From: Pseudolysinimonas yzui
Lineage (GTDB): Bacteria; Actinomycetota; Actinomycetes; Actinomycetales; Microbacteriaceae
Direction of reading: 5' to 3'
DNA: 64,000 nucleotides
Assembly: GCF_014653215.1 (NCBI RefSeq)
Contig: NZ_BNAI01000001.1
Location: 62,001-126,000, forward strand
Under the pieces are notes generated by a model, which was not told the origin of the DNA, searched no databases, and was given only the letters and a program-made list of their open reading frames with translations. Of this stretch, positions 1 to 7,926 are shown in pieces. Each line of letters opens with the position of its first letter. Position 1 is the stretch's first letter. A program made the position numbers and the translations under genes.

Positions 1-1
1 C

Positions 2-97
2 TACGGCGCGGAGCGGGCGGAACGGATGGGCGTGCCGGCCGATCGGATCGTCACGACCTGGCCGCTGGCCGAGCTGCGGGAATGGACGAGCCGGTAG
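2..97 (+). CDS. 3' end of an unidentified gene (partial)
   Basis: An open frame enters from the left edge and stops at 95-97. The 31 visible residues end in ...PADRIVTTWPLAELREWTSR, and nearly all third codon positions are G or C, as in the other genes here. The tail overlaps the 3' end of the convergent TetR gene by 47 bases. In that overlap the TetR frame has relaxed third positions (cca, gct, gca, att), which suggests the plus frame is the constrained one. The family cannot be named from so short a piece. Confidence 0.5.
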   Translation, partial: YGAERAERMGVPADRIVTTWPLAELREWTSR

Positions 98-659
98 CGA
101 TCTCTCCGGGCGTCAGCCCGATCGGGCCGAGCAGCATCCGCCACATCCACGACACGGCGATCTCGACCGGCGGTCGCGGGTCGCGCGCGAGCCAGGTTTC
201 GAGCACGCCCAGCACCGATCCCGACAGTCCTGCGGCGCGCACGTCGACCGGGATGTCGTCGAAGATGTCGGCGCGTTCCGCGACGGCGGCGGCCGCGATC
301 GATTCGATGCGGGCGCGCAGCCGGGCGACGGCGACGGGCGACCCGCGGCTGCCGAACACTCGCGCATAGACGGCAGCGTTGTGTTCGACGTGGCGGAGGT
401 AGCCGACCAGGATCTCGGGAGCCTCCGTGGTGAGCTCGCGGAACTCGGGAAGGTCCGCGCCGGCCTCTTCGACGGCCGCGTCGATCGCGTCCGCGAGCAG
501 GGTGTCCTTGTCGGAGTAGTGCTGGTAGAAACTGCTGCGGTTCACGCCGGCCCGCTCGGCGATGTCGGCGATCGAGATGTCATCGAGGTCGCGTTCGCGA
601 GCGAGCTCGAAGAGAGCCGTCTGCAGGCTGTGCCGCGTGCGCGCGATCCGGGGGTCCAT
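51..659 (-). CDS. TetR/AcrR-family transcriptional regulator
   Basis: This 202-residue protein is a one-component DNA-binding repressor. The TetR helix-turn-helix lies at about residues 10-55 (ISIADIAERAGVNRSSFYQHY) and is followed by the all-helical ligand-binding region. It diverges from an MMPL exporter, the usual layout for a repressor of its neighbouring efflux pump, with a double palindromic operator between them. ATG is chosen as the start because a CACAAT -10 sits exactly 6 bases upstream, so the mRNA is probably leaderless. The last residues overlap the convergent gene entering from the left. The ligand is unknown. Confidence 0.88.
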   Translation of the reverse strand: MDPRIARTRHSLQTALFELARERDLDDISIADIAERAGVNRSSFYQHYSDKDTLLADAIDAAVEEAGADLPEFRELTTEAPEILVGYLRHVEHNAAVYARVFGSRGSPVAVARLRARIESIAAAAVAERADIFDDIPVDVRAAGLSGSVLGVLETWLARDPRPPVEIAVSWMWRMLLGPIGLTPGEIATGSSIPAARPAARS

Positions 660-665
660 GCACCG

Positions 666-671
666 ATTGTG
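666..671 (-). promoter_or_regulatory. Candidate -10 box of the tetR gene
   Basis: CACAAT (minus strand) ends 6 bases before the ATG at 659, the spacing expected when transcription begins at the start codon. No ribosome binding site lies between them. Confidence 0.45.
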
Positions 672-701
672 TCAGGGAGATGCCGGAAACCTGCGAGTTT
701 G

Positions 702-733
702 CCGACACTCGTCGTTTTTCCGACAAGTGTCGG
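702..733. promoter_or_regulatory. Double TetR operator between tetR and the MMPL gene
   Basis: Bases 720-733 form the palindrome CCGACA-AG-TGTCGG. An imperfect copy, CCGACA-CT-CGTCGT, starts 18 bases earlier at 702. The outer arms CCGACACT (702-709) and AGTGTCGG (726-733) are also perfect inverted repeats. Two boxes 18 bases apart in a divergent tetR/exporter gap suggest cooperative binding of two dimers that would control both genes. Confidence 0.7.
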
Positions 734-788
734 ATAGCGTAGGGGTGCCCAATGGAGTGAGACTCGATTCCTCCTGAAAGGCTCTGTC

Positions 789-3197
789 TTGGCTCGACTT
801 CTCGCCCGTCTCGGTCGCTTCTCCAGCCGTCGCCCCTGGCTCGTCATCATCGGGTGGGTGCTCGCGCTCGCGGCCGCCGGTGGCGCCTTCCTGCTCACCG
901 GGGGTCAGCTCGCGAGCGGGTTCAGCATCCCGAACACCCCCACGCAGCAGGTCACCGACAAGCTGAGCGCCGAGCTGGATGGCGTGGGCGGCGCCGTGGG
1001 AACGGTCGTCTTCCAGACGGATGACGGCACCGCGTTCACCGCGGAGCAGCAGTCCGAGATCTCGGACGTCATCGCCTCGATCGGCGACCTCGACGGTGTC
1101 GCGACGGCTGTCGACCCGTTCGTCACGGCTCAGGAGCGGGCGGGCGCGGCGCAGCAACTGGCCGACGGGGCGGCCCAGCTCGAACAGGCGTTCGCGCAGC
1201 TCGAGCAGGCGGGCATGGAGCCGACCACCGAGCTGCTGGCGCAGCGACAGCAGGTCGATCTCGCGACGAGCCTGCTCGACAACGCGGCCGAGATCCGCAC
1301 CGTCAGCACCGACGGCGCCACCGCCGTCGCCGCGGTCATCTTCGACGACACCGCCACCGACCTCGCTGCCGAGGTGAAGACCTCAGTTGCCACCGAACTG
1401 GACGACGCCGGAATCGACGGCGTCACGATCGAGTACTCGAGCGAGATCGCGAACTCGCTCGAGGGGCTGATCGGGGTCGGCGAAGTCGTCGGGCTTCTCG
1501 CCGCCGCGCTCGTGCTCGTCATCATGCTCGGGGCGCTCATCCCCGCGTCGCTGCCGCTCGTCTCGTCGATCTTGGGCGTCGGGGTCGGCGTCGCCGGCTC
1601 GCTCGCCTTCTCGGGCGTCGTCGAGATGGCCTCGGTCACTCCCGTGCTCGGGGTGATGCTCGGTCTCGCGGTCGGCATCGACTACACGCTCTTCATCGTC
1701 AACCGCCACCGGCGTCAGCTGCGGGACGGTGCCGACGTGCGCGAGTCGATCGCGCTCGCGAACGGAACCGCCGGTAACGCCGTCGTCTTCGCGGGAGCCA
1801 CGGTCGTGATCGCGCTCCTCGCGCTCAACGTCACCGGCATCCCGTTCCTCGGCGTCATGGGAACCGTCGCGGCGGCGTGCGTGCTGATCGCCGTTCTCGT
1901 CGCCGTCACTTTCACCCCGGCGCTGCTGAGCCTCGTCGGCATGCGCGTGCTGAGCAAGCGTGCACGGGCGAAGATCGGACATCCCGATCACGTGGCCACC
2001 GCACCGAAGGCGATGCCCACGTGGCGGGCGATCGTCGCCGTCGTGACGGCGGTCGGCATCCTGCTCGTCGCCGCGATCCCCGCCCTCTCGCTACGCCTCG
2101 GCCTGCCCGACGGCTCGAGTGAGCCCGAGGACTCGACCCAGTACCGCGCCTACTCGATCGTCGCTGAAGAGTTCGGCGCCGGCACCAACGGAACCCTCGT
2201 GGTCGTCGCCGAGCCCGAGACGGCGGTGGACGCCGACGACCAGCTCGCGGTCATGGACCTGCAGGTGCAGATCGAAGACGTGCTCATGGCACACCAGGAT
2301 GTCGTCGCCGTCTCGCCCGCGGGGGTCTCCGACGACGGCGAACTGCTCGCCTTCCGCGTGGTGCCGGTCGACGGCCCGTCGAGCGTGTCGACCGAGGAGC
2401 TGGTCGGCGCCCTGCGCGGCCTGTCGCCGATCGACTCCGCCGACAACGGGGCGATCACCCTCGGCGTCGCCGGTGCGGCGAGCGGCAACATCGACATCTC
2501 GGCCACGATCTCCGACGCGCTGCCCCTCTACCTGGCCATCGTGATCGGGCTGTCGCTCATCATCCTGGTCATCGTGTTCCGCTCGATCCTCGTGCCGCTG
2601 ATCGCGACCGGCGGGTTCCTGCTGTCGCTGTTCGCCGCCCTCGGTGCGGTCACCGCGATCTACCAGTGGGGCTGGCTGGGCGAGATCTTCGGCGTGCACG
2701 ACCCCGGCCCGGTGCTCAACTTCGCGCCGATCATCCTCACCGGTGTGCTGTTCGGGCTCGCGATGGACTACCAGTTGTTCATCGGCTCGGGCATGCGCGA
2801 AGCGTTCGTGCACGGTGCCCCGGCACGGGTCGCGGTCACGGCGGGAGTGCGCGGCGCGCGGGCCGTCGTCATCGCCGCGGCGATCATCATGATCTCGGTG
2901 TTCGGCGGGTTCGTGTTCAGCCACCTCGCGATGGTGCGTCCGCTCGGCTTCGGGATGGCGGTCGGCGTGCTGTTCGACGCGTTCGTCGTGCGACTGCTGC
3001 TGATGCCGGCGCTCATGCACCTGCTCGGCCGGTCGGCCTGGTGGCTGCCGAAGTGGCTCAACCGCATCCTGCCCGATGTGGATGTCGAGGGCGCCTCGCT
3101 CGAACGTCCCGCGCTGCGCCCCGGCGTGCACACCGTGCCCGCGAGCGGCCGCAGGGGTGGAACGTCGGCACCGGCGCACGCTCCCGCGCGACGCTGA
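789..3197 (+). CDS. MMPL/RND-family membrane exporter
   Basis: This 802-residue integral membrane protein is built as two repeats: one transmembrane helix, a large outside loop, then a helical bundle (about residues 225-385 and 590-760). Asp-Tyr pairs at D298-Y299 (GIDY) and D660-Y661 (AMDY) match the proton-relay positions of MmpL3-type transporters, so proton-driven export of lipids or drugs is likely. TTG is chosen as the start because GAAAGG lies about 7 bases upstream and the first helix begins directly after a basic N-terminus. The neighbouring TetR and its operators imply induction by a substrate, which the sequence does not identify. Confidence 0.9.
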   Translation: MARLLARLGRFSSRRPWLVIIGWVLALAAAGGAFLLTGGQLASGFSIPNTPTQQVTDKLSAELDGVGGAVGTVVFQTDDGTAFTAEQQSEISDVIASIGDLDGVATAVDPFVTAQERAGAAQQLADGAAQLEQAFAQLEQAGMEPTTELLAQRQQVDLATSLLDNAAEIRTVSTDGATAVAAVIFDDTATDLAAEVKTSVATELDDAGIDGVTIEYSSEIANSLEGLIGVGEVVGLLAAALVLVIMLGALIPASLPLVSSILGVGVGVAGSLAFSGVVEMASVTPVLGVMLGLAVGIDYTLFIVNRHRRQLRDGADVRESIALANGTAGNAVVFAGATVVIALLALNVTGIPFLGVMGTVAAACVLIAVLVAVTFTPALLSLVGMRVLSKRARAKIGHPDHVATAPKAMPTWRAIVAVVTAVGILLVAAIPALSLRLGLPDGSSEPEDSTQYRAYSIVAEEFGAGTNGTLVVVAEPETAVDADDQLAVMDLQVQIEDVLMAHQDVVAVSPAGVSDDGELLAFRVVPVDGPSSVSTEELVGALRGLSPIDSADNGAITLGVAGAASGNIDISATISDALPLYLAIVIGLSLIILVIVFRSILVPLIATGGFLLSLFAALGAVTAIYQWGWLGEIFGVHDPGPVLNFAPIILTGVLFGLAMDYQLFIGSGMREAFVHGAPARVAVTAGVRGARAVVIAAAIIMISVFGGFVFSHLAMVRPLGFGMAVGVLFDAFVVRLLLMPALMHLLGRSAWWLPKWLNRILPDVDVEGASLERPALRPGVHTVPASGRRGGTSAPAHAPARR

Positions 3198-3235
3198 CGC
3201 TCGCCCGTGTCGGCTCATCGGAGTAGACACTCCGT

Positions 3236-3814
3236 ATGGCCGAGCACGTCATCCGGGCGCTTTCTCTCGAAACCTGGGGCGCGTACGCGGCCCTCATCGA
3301 GAAGCACAACGGCGTGTGGGGCGGATGCTGGTGCACCTACTTCCACGAAGACACCGACGCCGTCCGCAAGAAGGAGCTCGGTGGCCCGGCGTTCAAGAGG
3401 CGGATGGTCGAACTCGGCATCGCGCACGCGGCGCTCGTGTTCGACGGTGACCAGGCGATCGGCTGGGCCGAGTACGGCGCCCCGGTCGAGCTGCCCAACA
3501 TCTACCACCGCAAGGAACGCGATGCGTCGGGCATCGACCCCGCGAACTACCGCATCACGTGCTTCTTCGTCGACCGTGATCACCGGCGGGCCGGCGTCGC
3601 CTACGAGGCACTGCAGGGGGCGCTCGACCTCATCGCCGCCGCGGGCGGGGGAGTCGTCGAGAGCTACCCGAACACACTGGTCGAGGGCAAGAAGACCTCG
3701 TCGTCGTTCCTGCACAACGGCACCCGCGAGATGTTCGAGAGGGCCGGGTTCGAGTACATCCGCCCGCTCGGGTTGCGCAAGAACGTCGTGCGCAAGGTCA
3801 TCCCGGCGGCCTGA
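3236..3814 (+). CDS. GNAT-family N-acetyltransferase-like protein
   Basis: This 192-residue cytoplasmic protein resembles GCN5-related acetyltransferases. A strand carrying CFFVDRDHRRAGVAYEAL (about residues 105-122) matches the acetyl-CoA-binding motif A region with an R-x-x-G/A signature. The N-terminal GGCWCTYFH segment is typical of a GNAT subgroup of unknown substrate. The ATG at 3236 has TAGACA 6 bases upstream, so the mRNA may be leaderless. The gene lies alone between the MMPL gene and the convergent desaturase. What it acetylates cannot be told. Confidence 0.75.
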   Translation: MAEHVIRALSLETWGAYAALIEKHNGVWGGCWCTYFHEDTDAVRKKELGGPAFKRRMVELGIAHAALVFDGDQAIGWAEYGAPVELPNIYHRKERDASGIDPANYRITCFFVDRDHRRAGVAYEALQGALDLIAAAGGGVVESYPNTLVEGKKTSSSFLHNGTREMFERAGFEYIRPLGLRKNVVRKVIPAA

Positions 3815-3829
3815 GGGCGAGGGCCGGGT

Positions 3830-4915
3830 TTAGATGCGGCCGTACTGGTAGACGACAGGGCACTCGAAGATGCGCGGGGCGCTGCGGCCGACGGTGCGCA
3901 TGTAGCGCAGCACGACCCGGTACGCCTCGCGCAGGCTCGTCTCGGTGTAGACGATGCCTTCGGCGGTGCAGGTGTCGCGCGTCATCCGCCGGGCGGCGAA
4001 CAGGTGCGGCCGCGCCATGCTCGGGAAGAGGTGGTGCTCGATCTGGAAGTTGAGTCCGCCCATGAGCATCGTCATGCCCCAGCCACCTCGGATGTTGCGT
4101 GACGGGAGCACCTGCTTGCGCAGGAAGTCGGGCTTCGCATCGAGCGCGAACATCGTCATGCCGATGTGGTTCGGGGCGAACGCGAGGCCCATGTAGGCGC
4201 CGAAGACGGCGAGTTGCACGCCGAGGAACGCGAACGCCATGCCGAGCGGCAGCACGAGGAAGACGGCGCTGACGACGATCGCCATGCGGGCCATGAGCAG
4301 CACGATCTCCATCGTGCGGTTGTCGACCTTGCCGCGGCCGAAGGCGTGGCCGAACGACTTCACGTGGAGGTTGATGCCCTCGAAGGCGAGCAGCGGGAAG
4401 AACAGCTTCCCCTGGTGGCGGGTGATGAGGCGGCGCAGACCGCGGGCGGATGCCGCGTCGGCGTCGACGAACGAGACGGTGTCGATGTCGAGGTCGGGGT
4501 CTTTGCCGATGACGTTCGGGTTGCCGTGGTGGCGGGTGTGCTTGTTCATCCACCACGAGTAGCTGAGGCCCACCACTCCCGACGCGAGCGCCCGGCCCAT
4601 GCGGTCGTTGGCTTTGCCCGACGTGAACACCTGCCGGTGGGATGCCTCGTGCCCGAGGAACGCGAACTGCGTGAAGATCACGCCGAGGGCGGCCGCGATG
4701 AGCAGCTGGAACCACGAGTCGCCGAGCAGGATGAACCCGGTGATCGCCCCGCCGAGGGCGAGCACGAGAGTCGTCAGCAGCGAGATGTAGAACACCTGAC
4801 TGCGGCGCAGGAGGCGGGCGTCCTTCACGCGCTTCAGAAGCGGCGCGAAGCCGCTCGGTTCAGCGGTGCGCGGGGTGGTGGTGCGAAAGGAGCCAGCAGC
4901 GGGGGCGAGAGTCAA
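3830..4915 (-). CDS. Membrane fatty-acid desaturase (acyl-CoA/front-end type)
   Basis: This 361-residue diiron desaturase introduces a double bond into acyl chains at the membrane. The three histidine clusters are complete: H89-E-A-S-H93, HTRHH at 126-130 and QIEHH at 291-295. The glutamine-headed third box is the type found in front-end and linoleoyl-CoA-type desaturases. Hydrophobic pairs lie at about 42-82 and 205-245. TTG start with CGAGG about 6 bases upstream. The redox partner is not encoded nearby. A TetR gene lies just upstream on the same strand, but its operators face the hydrolase instead. Regiospecificity is not deducible. Confidence 0.88.
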   Translation of the reverse strand: MTLAPAAGSFRTTTPRTAEPSGFAPLLKRVKDARLLRRSQVFYISLLTTLVLALGGAITGFILLGDSWFQLLIAAALGVIFTQFAFLGHEASHRQVFTSGKANDRMGRALASGVVGLSYSWWMNKHTRHHGNPNVIGKDPDLDIDTVSFVDADAASARGLRRLITRHQGKLFFPLLAFEGINLHVKSFGHAFGRGKVDNRTMEIVLLMARMAIVVSAVFLVLPLGMAFAFLGVQLAVFGAYMGLAFAPNHIGMTMFALDAKPDFLRKQVLPSRNIRGGWGMTMLMGGLNFQIEHHLFPSMARPHLFAARRMTRDTCTAEGIVYTETSLREAYRVVLRYMRTVGRSAPRIFECPVVYQYGRI

Positions 4916-4986
4916 AATCGGCCTCGGGTACGTCGGGTACGACTTCCCAGCCGGCGAGTGAGCGGAACGCTCCAGATACCGTCAAT

Positions 4987-5634
4987 CTACCGCTCGTTCC
5001 TGTGTGCCAGCCCCGTTCGGCGCGCCCTCTCGAGCAACGCGTCGACGGCTGAGCGGGCGCGCGCGTACGGCGCTGCCGAGTCGAACATGAGCGACTGGTC
5101 GTTGGCGGCATCCAGCATCGCGCTGATCTCGAACGCCAGCTGCGTCGCGTCGGTACTCTCGGCCAGGTCGCCCGCGGCAATGGCCCGGGTGATCGCCTCG
5201 GCGAGGAAGGTGCGCCAGCGCAGCAGGTTCGCAGCGACGGCATCCCGCACCGGCCCGGGCCGCGATCGGTATTCGGCGGTGGCCGCGGCGAAGAAGCAAC
5301 CGCCGGGGAACACCCGGCTCTCGCTGTAGTCGAGCCACGCCTCGATGAGGGCGCGCAGCCGGGGGAGTCCGGCGGGAGCGGTCAGGGCGGGGGCGATGAC
5401 CGTGTGCTGGAAGATCTCGGCGGCTGCCGCGACCGTGGCGAGCTGCAGCTCCTCCTTCGAGCCGAAGAGGCCGGCGATGCCGCCTTTGCTCATCGAGACC
5501 GCCGACGCGAGGCCGCCGATCGACAGCCCGTCGAGCCCGTTGACGGTCGCGAGGTCGACGGCGACCGCCATCACGGCCTGACGCGAGACGTCTCCGCGCG
5601 CTCGGCGGCCATCGGTGACGGTCATGACATCCAT
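4987..5634 (-). CDS. TetR-family transcriptional regulator
   Basis: This 215-residue repressor has an N-terminal helix-turn-helix at about residues 15-60 (GLDGLSIGGLASAVSMSKGG followed by LFGSKEEL) and a TetR C-terminal ligand domain. The reading frame stays open far upstream through other genes, but the protein similarity begins at MDVMTV; the ATG at 5634 is preceded by AAGGTGG. It diverges from an alpha/beta hydrolase, and two near-identical palindromes lie in the gap, so autoregulation and control of the hydrolase are likely. The effector is unknown. Confidence 0.85.
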   Translation of the reverse strand: MDVMTVTDGRRARGDVSRQAVMAVAVDLATVNGLDGLSIGGLASAVSMSKGGIAGLFGSKEELQLATVAAAAEIFQHTVIAPALTAPAGLPRLRALIEAWLDYSESRVFPGGCFFAAATAEYRSRPGPVRDAVAANLLRWRTFLAEAITRAIAAGDLAESTDATQLAFEISAMLDAANDQSLMFDSAAPYARARSAVDALLERARRTGLAHRNER

Positions 5635-5645
5635 CTTCCACCTTG

Positions 5646-5659
5646 CGAACGATCGTTCG
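5646..5659. promoter_or_regulatory. TetR operator copy 1
   Basis: CGAACGATCGTTCG is a perfect 14-base palindrome just upstream of the tetR start. With the second copy at 5673-5686 it flanks a TATA-rich stretch (5665-5672), so binding should block both divergent promoters. Confidence 0.7.
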
Positions 5660-5672
5660 TTCTGATTATATA

Positions 5673-5686
5673 CGAACGATCGTACG
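5673..5686. promoter_or_regulatory. TetR operator copy 2
   Basis: CGAACGATCGTACG differs by one base from the perfect palindrome 27 bases away. It lies just upstream of the hydrolase start at 5704. Confidence 0.65.
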
Positions 5687-5703
5687 GATAGATGGAGAGA
5701 CCC

Positions 5704-6594
5704 ATGGCTTTCGCCCCCCGCGCCGCCCGGACCACCCTCAAGGCGCTCAGTGTCGTCGCCCCGCCGCTCGCCGCCGAGCTCGGGTTCCGGCTCTGGCGCC
5801 ACCTCGGCACGCCGGAGAGCGTGCGTGCACACGACGCCGACGTACACGCTCGTGCCGAGCGCGGCATCCTCGACCTTGCGGGCACGCCCGTCACGACCTA
5901 CACCTGGGGCGACGGGCCCGAGGTCGTGCTGCTCGTGCACGGCTGGCGCAGCCGGGCGTCGCGGTTCTCGGCCGTCGTGCGCGAACTCGAATCGCCCGGC
6001 CGCACGATCGTCGCCTTCGACGCGCCGGGCAACGGCGACTCCGCCGGCAACCGCGTGACGGTGCTCGAATACGCGCAGGTCATCGCGCGGCTGAGTGCCC
6101 GGTACGGCGGGTTCGACACGATCGTCGCCCACTCGTTCGGCGTGCTCGCGACCTTCCTCGCGGTGCGCGAAGGAGCGCTCGCCGGCCGCATCGTCAGCAT
6201 CTCGGGGGTGCACGACGTCGACGAGATCATGGACGAATTCACCCGGCTGGCCGGGCTCACCGGGCGCGCCCGCACCGGGCTGCGCTCCCGCATCGAGCGG
6301 CGCACCTTCCCGCAGGTGCCCGACATCTGGCGTCGCTTCGTCGCAGAGCTCGACCCCGCCGACACTCGCACTCCTGTGCTGGTGGTGCACGACAGCCGCG
6401 ACCCGGTCGTCGACCCGCGGCAGTCGGAGCTGATCGCCGAGGCGCACAACGGACCGACGCGCGTGATCAGCACCGACGGGCTCGGGCACGTGCGCATCCT
6501 CAGCGACGCAGCTGTGCTCGGTGAGATCGCGCGGTTCGCCGACGCCCCATCGGCCGACGGCCGTCGCGAGCCACTCGTCGTCGATCGGCTCTGA
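5704..6594 (+). CDS. Alpha/beta-fold hydrolase
   Basis: This 296-residue cytoplasmic hydrolase has an oxyanion HGW segment (near residue 80), the nucleophile elbow A-H-S144-F-G, a late acid in DSRDPVVD and a catalytic histidine in GLGHVR. The ATG at 5704 is preferred over the in-frame ATG at 5692 because GGAGAG (5694-5699) lies at the right distance before it. The gene diverges from a TetR regulator and shares its two operators, so its substrate or product may be the inducer. The substrate is not identifiable. Confidence 0.85.
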   Translation: MAFAPRAARTTLKALSVVAPPLAAELGFRLWRHLGTPESVRAHDADVHARAERGILDLAGTPVTTYTWGDGPEVVLLVHGWRSRASRFSAVVRELESPGRTIVAFDAPGNGDSAGNRVTVLEYAQVIARLSARYGGFDTIVAHSFGVLATFLAVREGALAGRIVSISGVHDVDEIMDEFTRLAGLTGRARTGLRSRIERRTFPQVPDIWRRFVAELDPADTRTPVLVVHDSRDPVVDPRQSELIAEAHNGPTRVISTDGLGHVRILSDAAVLGEIARFADAPSADGRREPLVVDRL

Positions 6595-6615
6595 ACGGCT
6601 GACGGCCCTCGACCG

Positions 6616-6621
6616 TAGAGT
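6616..6621 (+). promoter_or_regulatory. Candidate -10 box, leaderless start of the EamA gene at 6628
   Basis: TAGAGT ends exactly 6 bases before the ATG at 6628, consistent with a leaderless mRNA. Confidence 0.45.
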
Positions 6622-6627
6622 CCGAGG

Positions 6628-7524
6628 ATGGCCGCCTCCCGCTTCGGACTCCTGTGGGGGTTCATCGGCGTGGCGGCGTTCTCGCTCACCCTGCCGCTGA
6701 CGCGCATCGCGGTCGGCGGGTTGTCGCCGCTGTTCATCGGATGCGGGCGGGCGGTGATCGCCGCGCTGCTCGCCGCCGTCGTGCTGGGCGTCACCCGGCA
6801 GCGTCGCCCGCGCGGGTCGCAGTGGTGGCGGCTCGCGCTCGCCGGAGCGGGGGTGATCGTCGGATTCCCGCTGCTCACCTCGTATGCGCTCACCACGGCA
6901 TCCGCGAGCCATGGCGCCGTCGTGATCGCCCTGCTGCCGGCGGCGACGGCGGTGTTCGCGGTGCTGCGCGGGCACGAGCGGCCGCCGCTGCCGTTCTGGG
7001 TCTTCGCGGTGCTCGGCGCGGTCGCGGCGCTGGCGTTCGCATCGCTGCAGAGCGACGGCCTCGGGGCGCCGCAGTGGACCGACCTGCTGTTCTTCGGCGC
7101 CGTCATCTCCGCCGCGTTCGGCTACTCGGAGGGTGCCCTGCTCTCCCGCGAACTCGGGTCGTGGCAGACGATCTCGTGGGCGCTCGTCATCTTGGCCCCG
7201 GCGATGGTGGTGCTCACGGTGATCGCGTGGGCGGTGCAACCGCCGGATGCCACCCCGATCGAGTGGGCGTCGTTCGCCTATCTCGCGGTCATCAGCATGT
7301 TCCTGGGGTTCTTCGCCTGGTACCGCGGCCTCGCGATCGGCCCGGTCGCCCGGGTCAGCCAGGTGCAGCTCGTGCAACCGGTGCTGACGCTCGTCTGGGC
7401 CGCGCTGCTGCTCGGGGAGGAACTCACGCTGCCCCTGCTGCTCGGCGGGCTCGTCGTCATCCTCTGCGCCGCCCTCGCCGTGCGGGTGCGGCTGCGTCCC
7501 GAAAGAGGGCTGGCTCGCGCCTAA
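6628..7524 (+). CDS. EamA/DMT-superfamily transporter
   Basis: This 298-residue inner-membrane permease has ten predicted hydrophobic helices in two five-helix EamA repeats (about 5-140 and 150-290). The second half ends in the common GEELTLPLLLGGLVVILCAALAV pattern. Family members export amino acids or other small metabolites. It is one of three EamA genes in this window (also 30487 and 61770), and they are not close copies. The substrate is unknown. Confidence 0.87.
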   Translation: MAASRFGLLWGFIGVAAFSLTLPLTRIAVGGLSPLFIGCGRAVIAALLAAVVLGVTRQRRPRGSQWWRLALAGAGVIVGFPLLTSYALTTASASHGAVVIALLPAATAVFAVLRGHERPPLPFWVFAVLGAVAALAFASLQSDGLGAPQWTDLLFFGAVISAAFGYSEGALLSRELGSWQTISWALVILAPAMVVLTVIAWAVQPPDATPIEWASFAYLAVISMFLGFFAWYRGLAIGPVARVSQVQLVQPVLTLVWAALLLGEELTLPLLLGGLVVILCAALAVRVRLRPERGLARA

Positions 7525-7533
7525 GGCAGGCTG

Positions 7534-7899
7534 TCAGGCAGCGTTCTCGATGAGGTGCAGCTGCGTCCCCTCGGGATCGACCAGAAAGCCTGCCCGCTGC
7601 CCCCACGGCTGCATCAGCACGGGACGAAGCCGCGGAATGCCGACCGCCTTCTCCGCCACGCCCGCGTCGCGAATCTGTTGGTACAGGCCATCGAGATCGT
7701 CGACGCGGACGCTGCACATGAACGAACTCTCGTCGGGCACGAGATCGGGAAAGAGGAAGAACTCCAACTGAAGGCTTCCGCGGCTCAGAATCAGCCAGCT
7801 GTCGTCCCGATAGGACGGTGCGAAGCCGAATCCGCCGTAGAACGCGACCGTGGTGTCGAAGTCGCGCGACGGCAGATTCGGCACGGCGAGATCGGTCAT
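7534..7899 (-). CDS. VOC-superfamily (bleomycin-resistance-like) protein
   Basis: This 121-residue single-domain protein of the vicinal-oxygen-chelate fold has paired beta-alpha-beta-beta-beta modules. It opens with NLPSRDFDTTVAFYGGFGF and ends with GFLVDPEGTQLHLIE, as in bleomycin-binding and glyoxalase-like proteins. Such proteins bind drugs or isomerise thiol adducts; resistance is not shown here. TAGGTT lies exactly 6 bases before the ATG, which supports this start. Confidence 0.82.
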   Translation of the reverse strand: MTDLAVPNLPSRDFDTTVAFYGGFGFAPSYRDDSWLILSRGSLQLEFFLFPDLVPDESSFMCSVRVDDLDGLYQQIRDAGVAEKAVGIPRLRPVLMQPWGQRAGFLVDPEGTQLHLIENAA

Positions 7900-7905
7900 G
7901 AAGCG

Positions 7906-7911
7906 AACCTA
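7906..7911 (-). promoter_or_regulatory. Candidate -10 box of the VOC gene
   Basis: TAGGTT (minus strand) lies exactly 6 bases before the ATG at 7899; leaderless transcription is likely. Confidence 0.45.
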
Positions 7912-7926
7912 CCCTCGCCGGCAGGC

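Noticed and set aside
2091-3230. 379-codon open frame opposite the MMPL gene
   Set aside because: It is a shadow of high-GC coding bias: dominated by Arg, His, Asp and Gln, no domain, and the plus-strand gene has clear transporter motifs.
5635-7377. Upstream part of a 796-codon minus frame ending in the second TetR
   Set aside because: Only the last 215 codons resemble a protein. The rest lies antisense to the hydrolase and EamA genes and is low-complexity.
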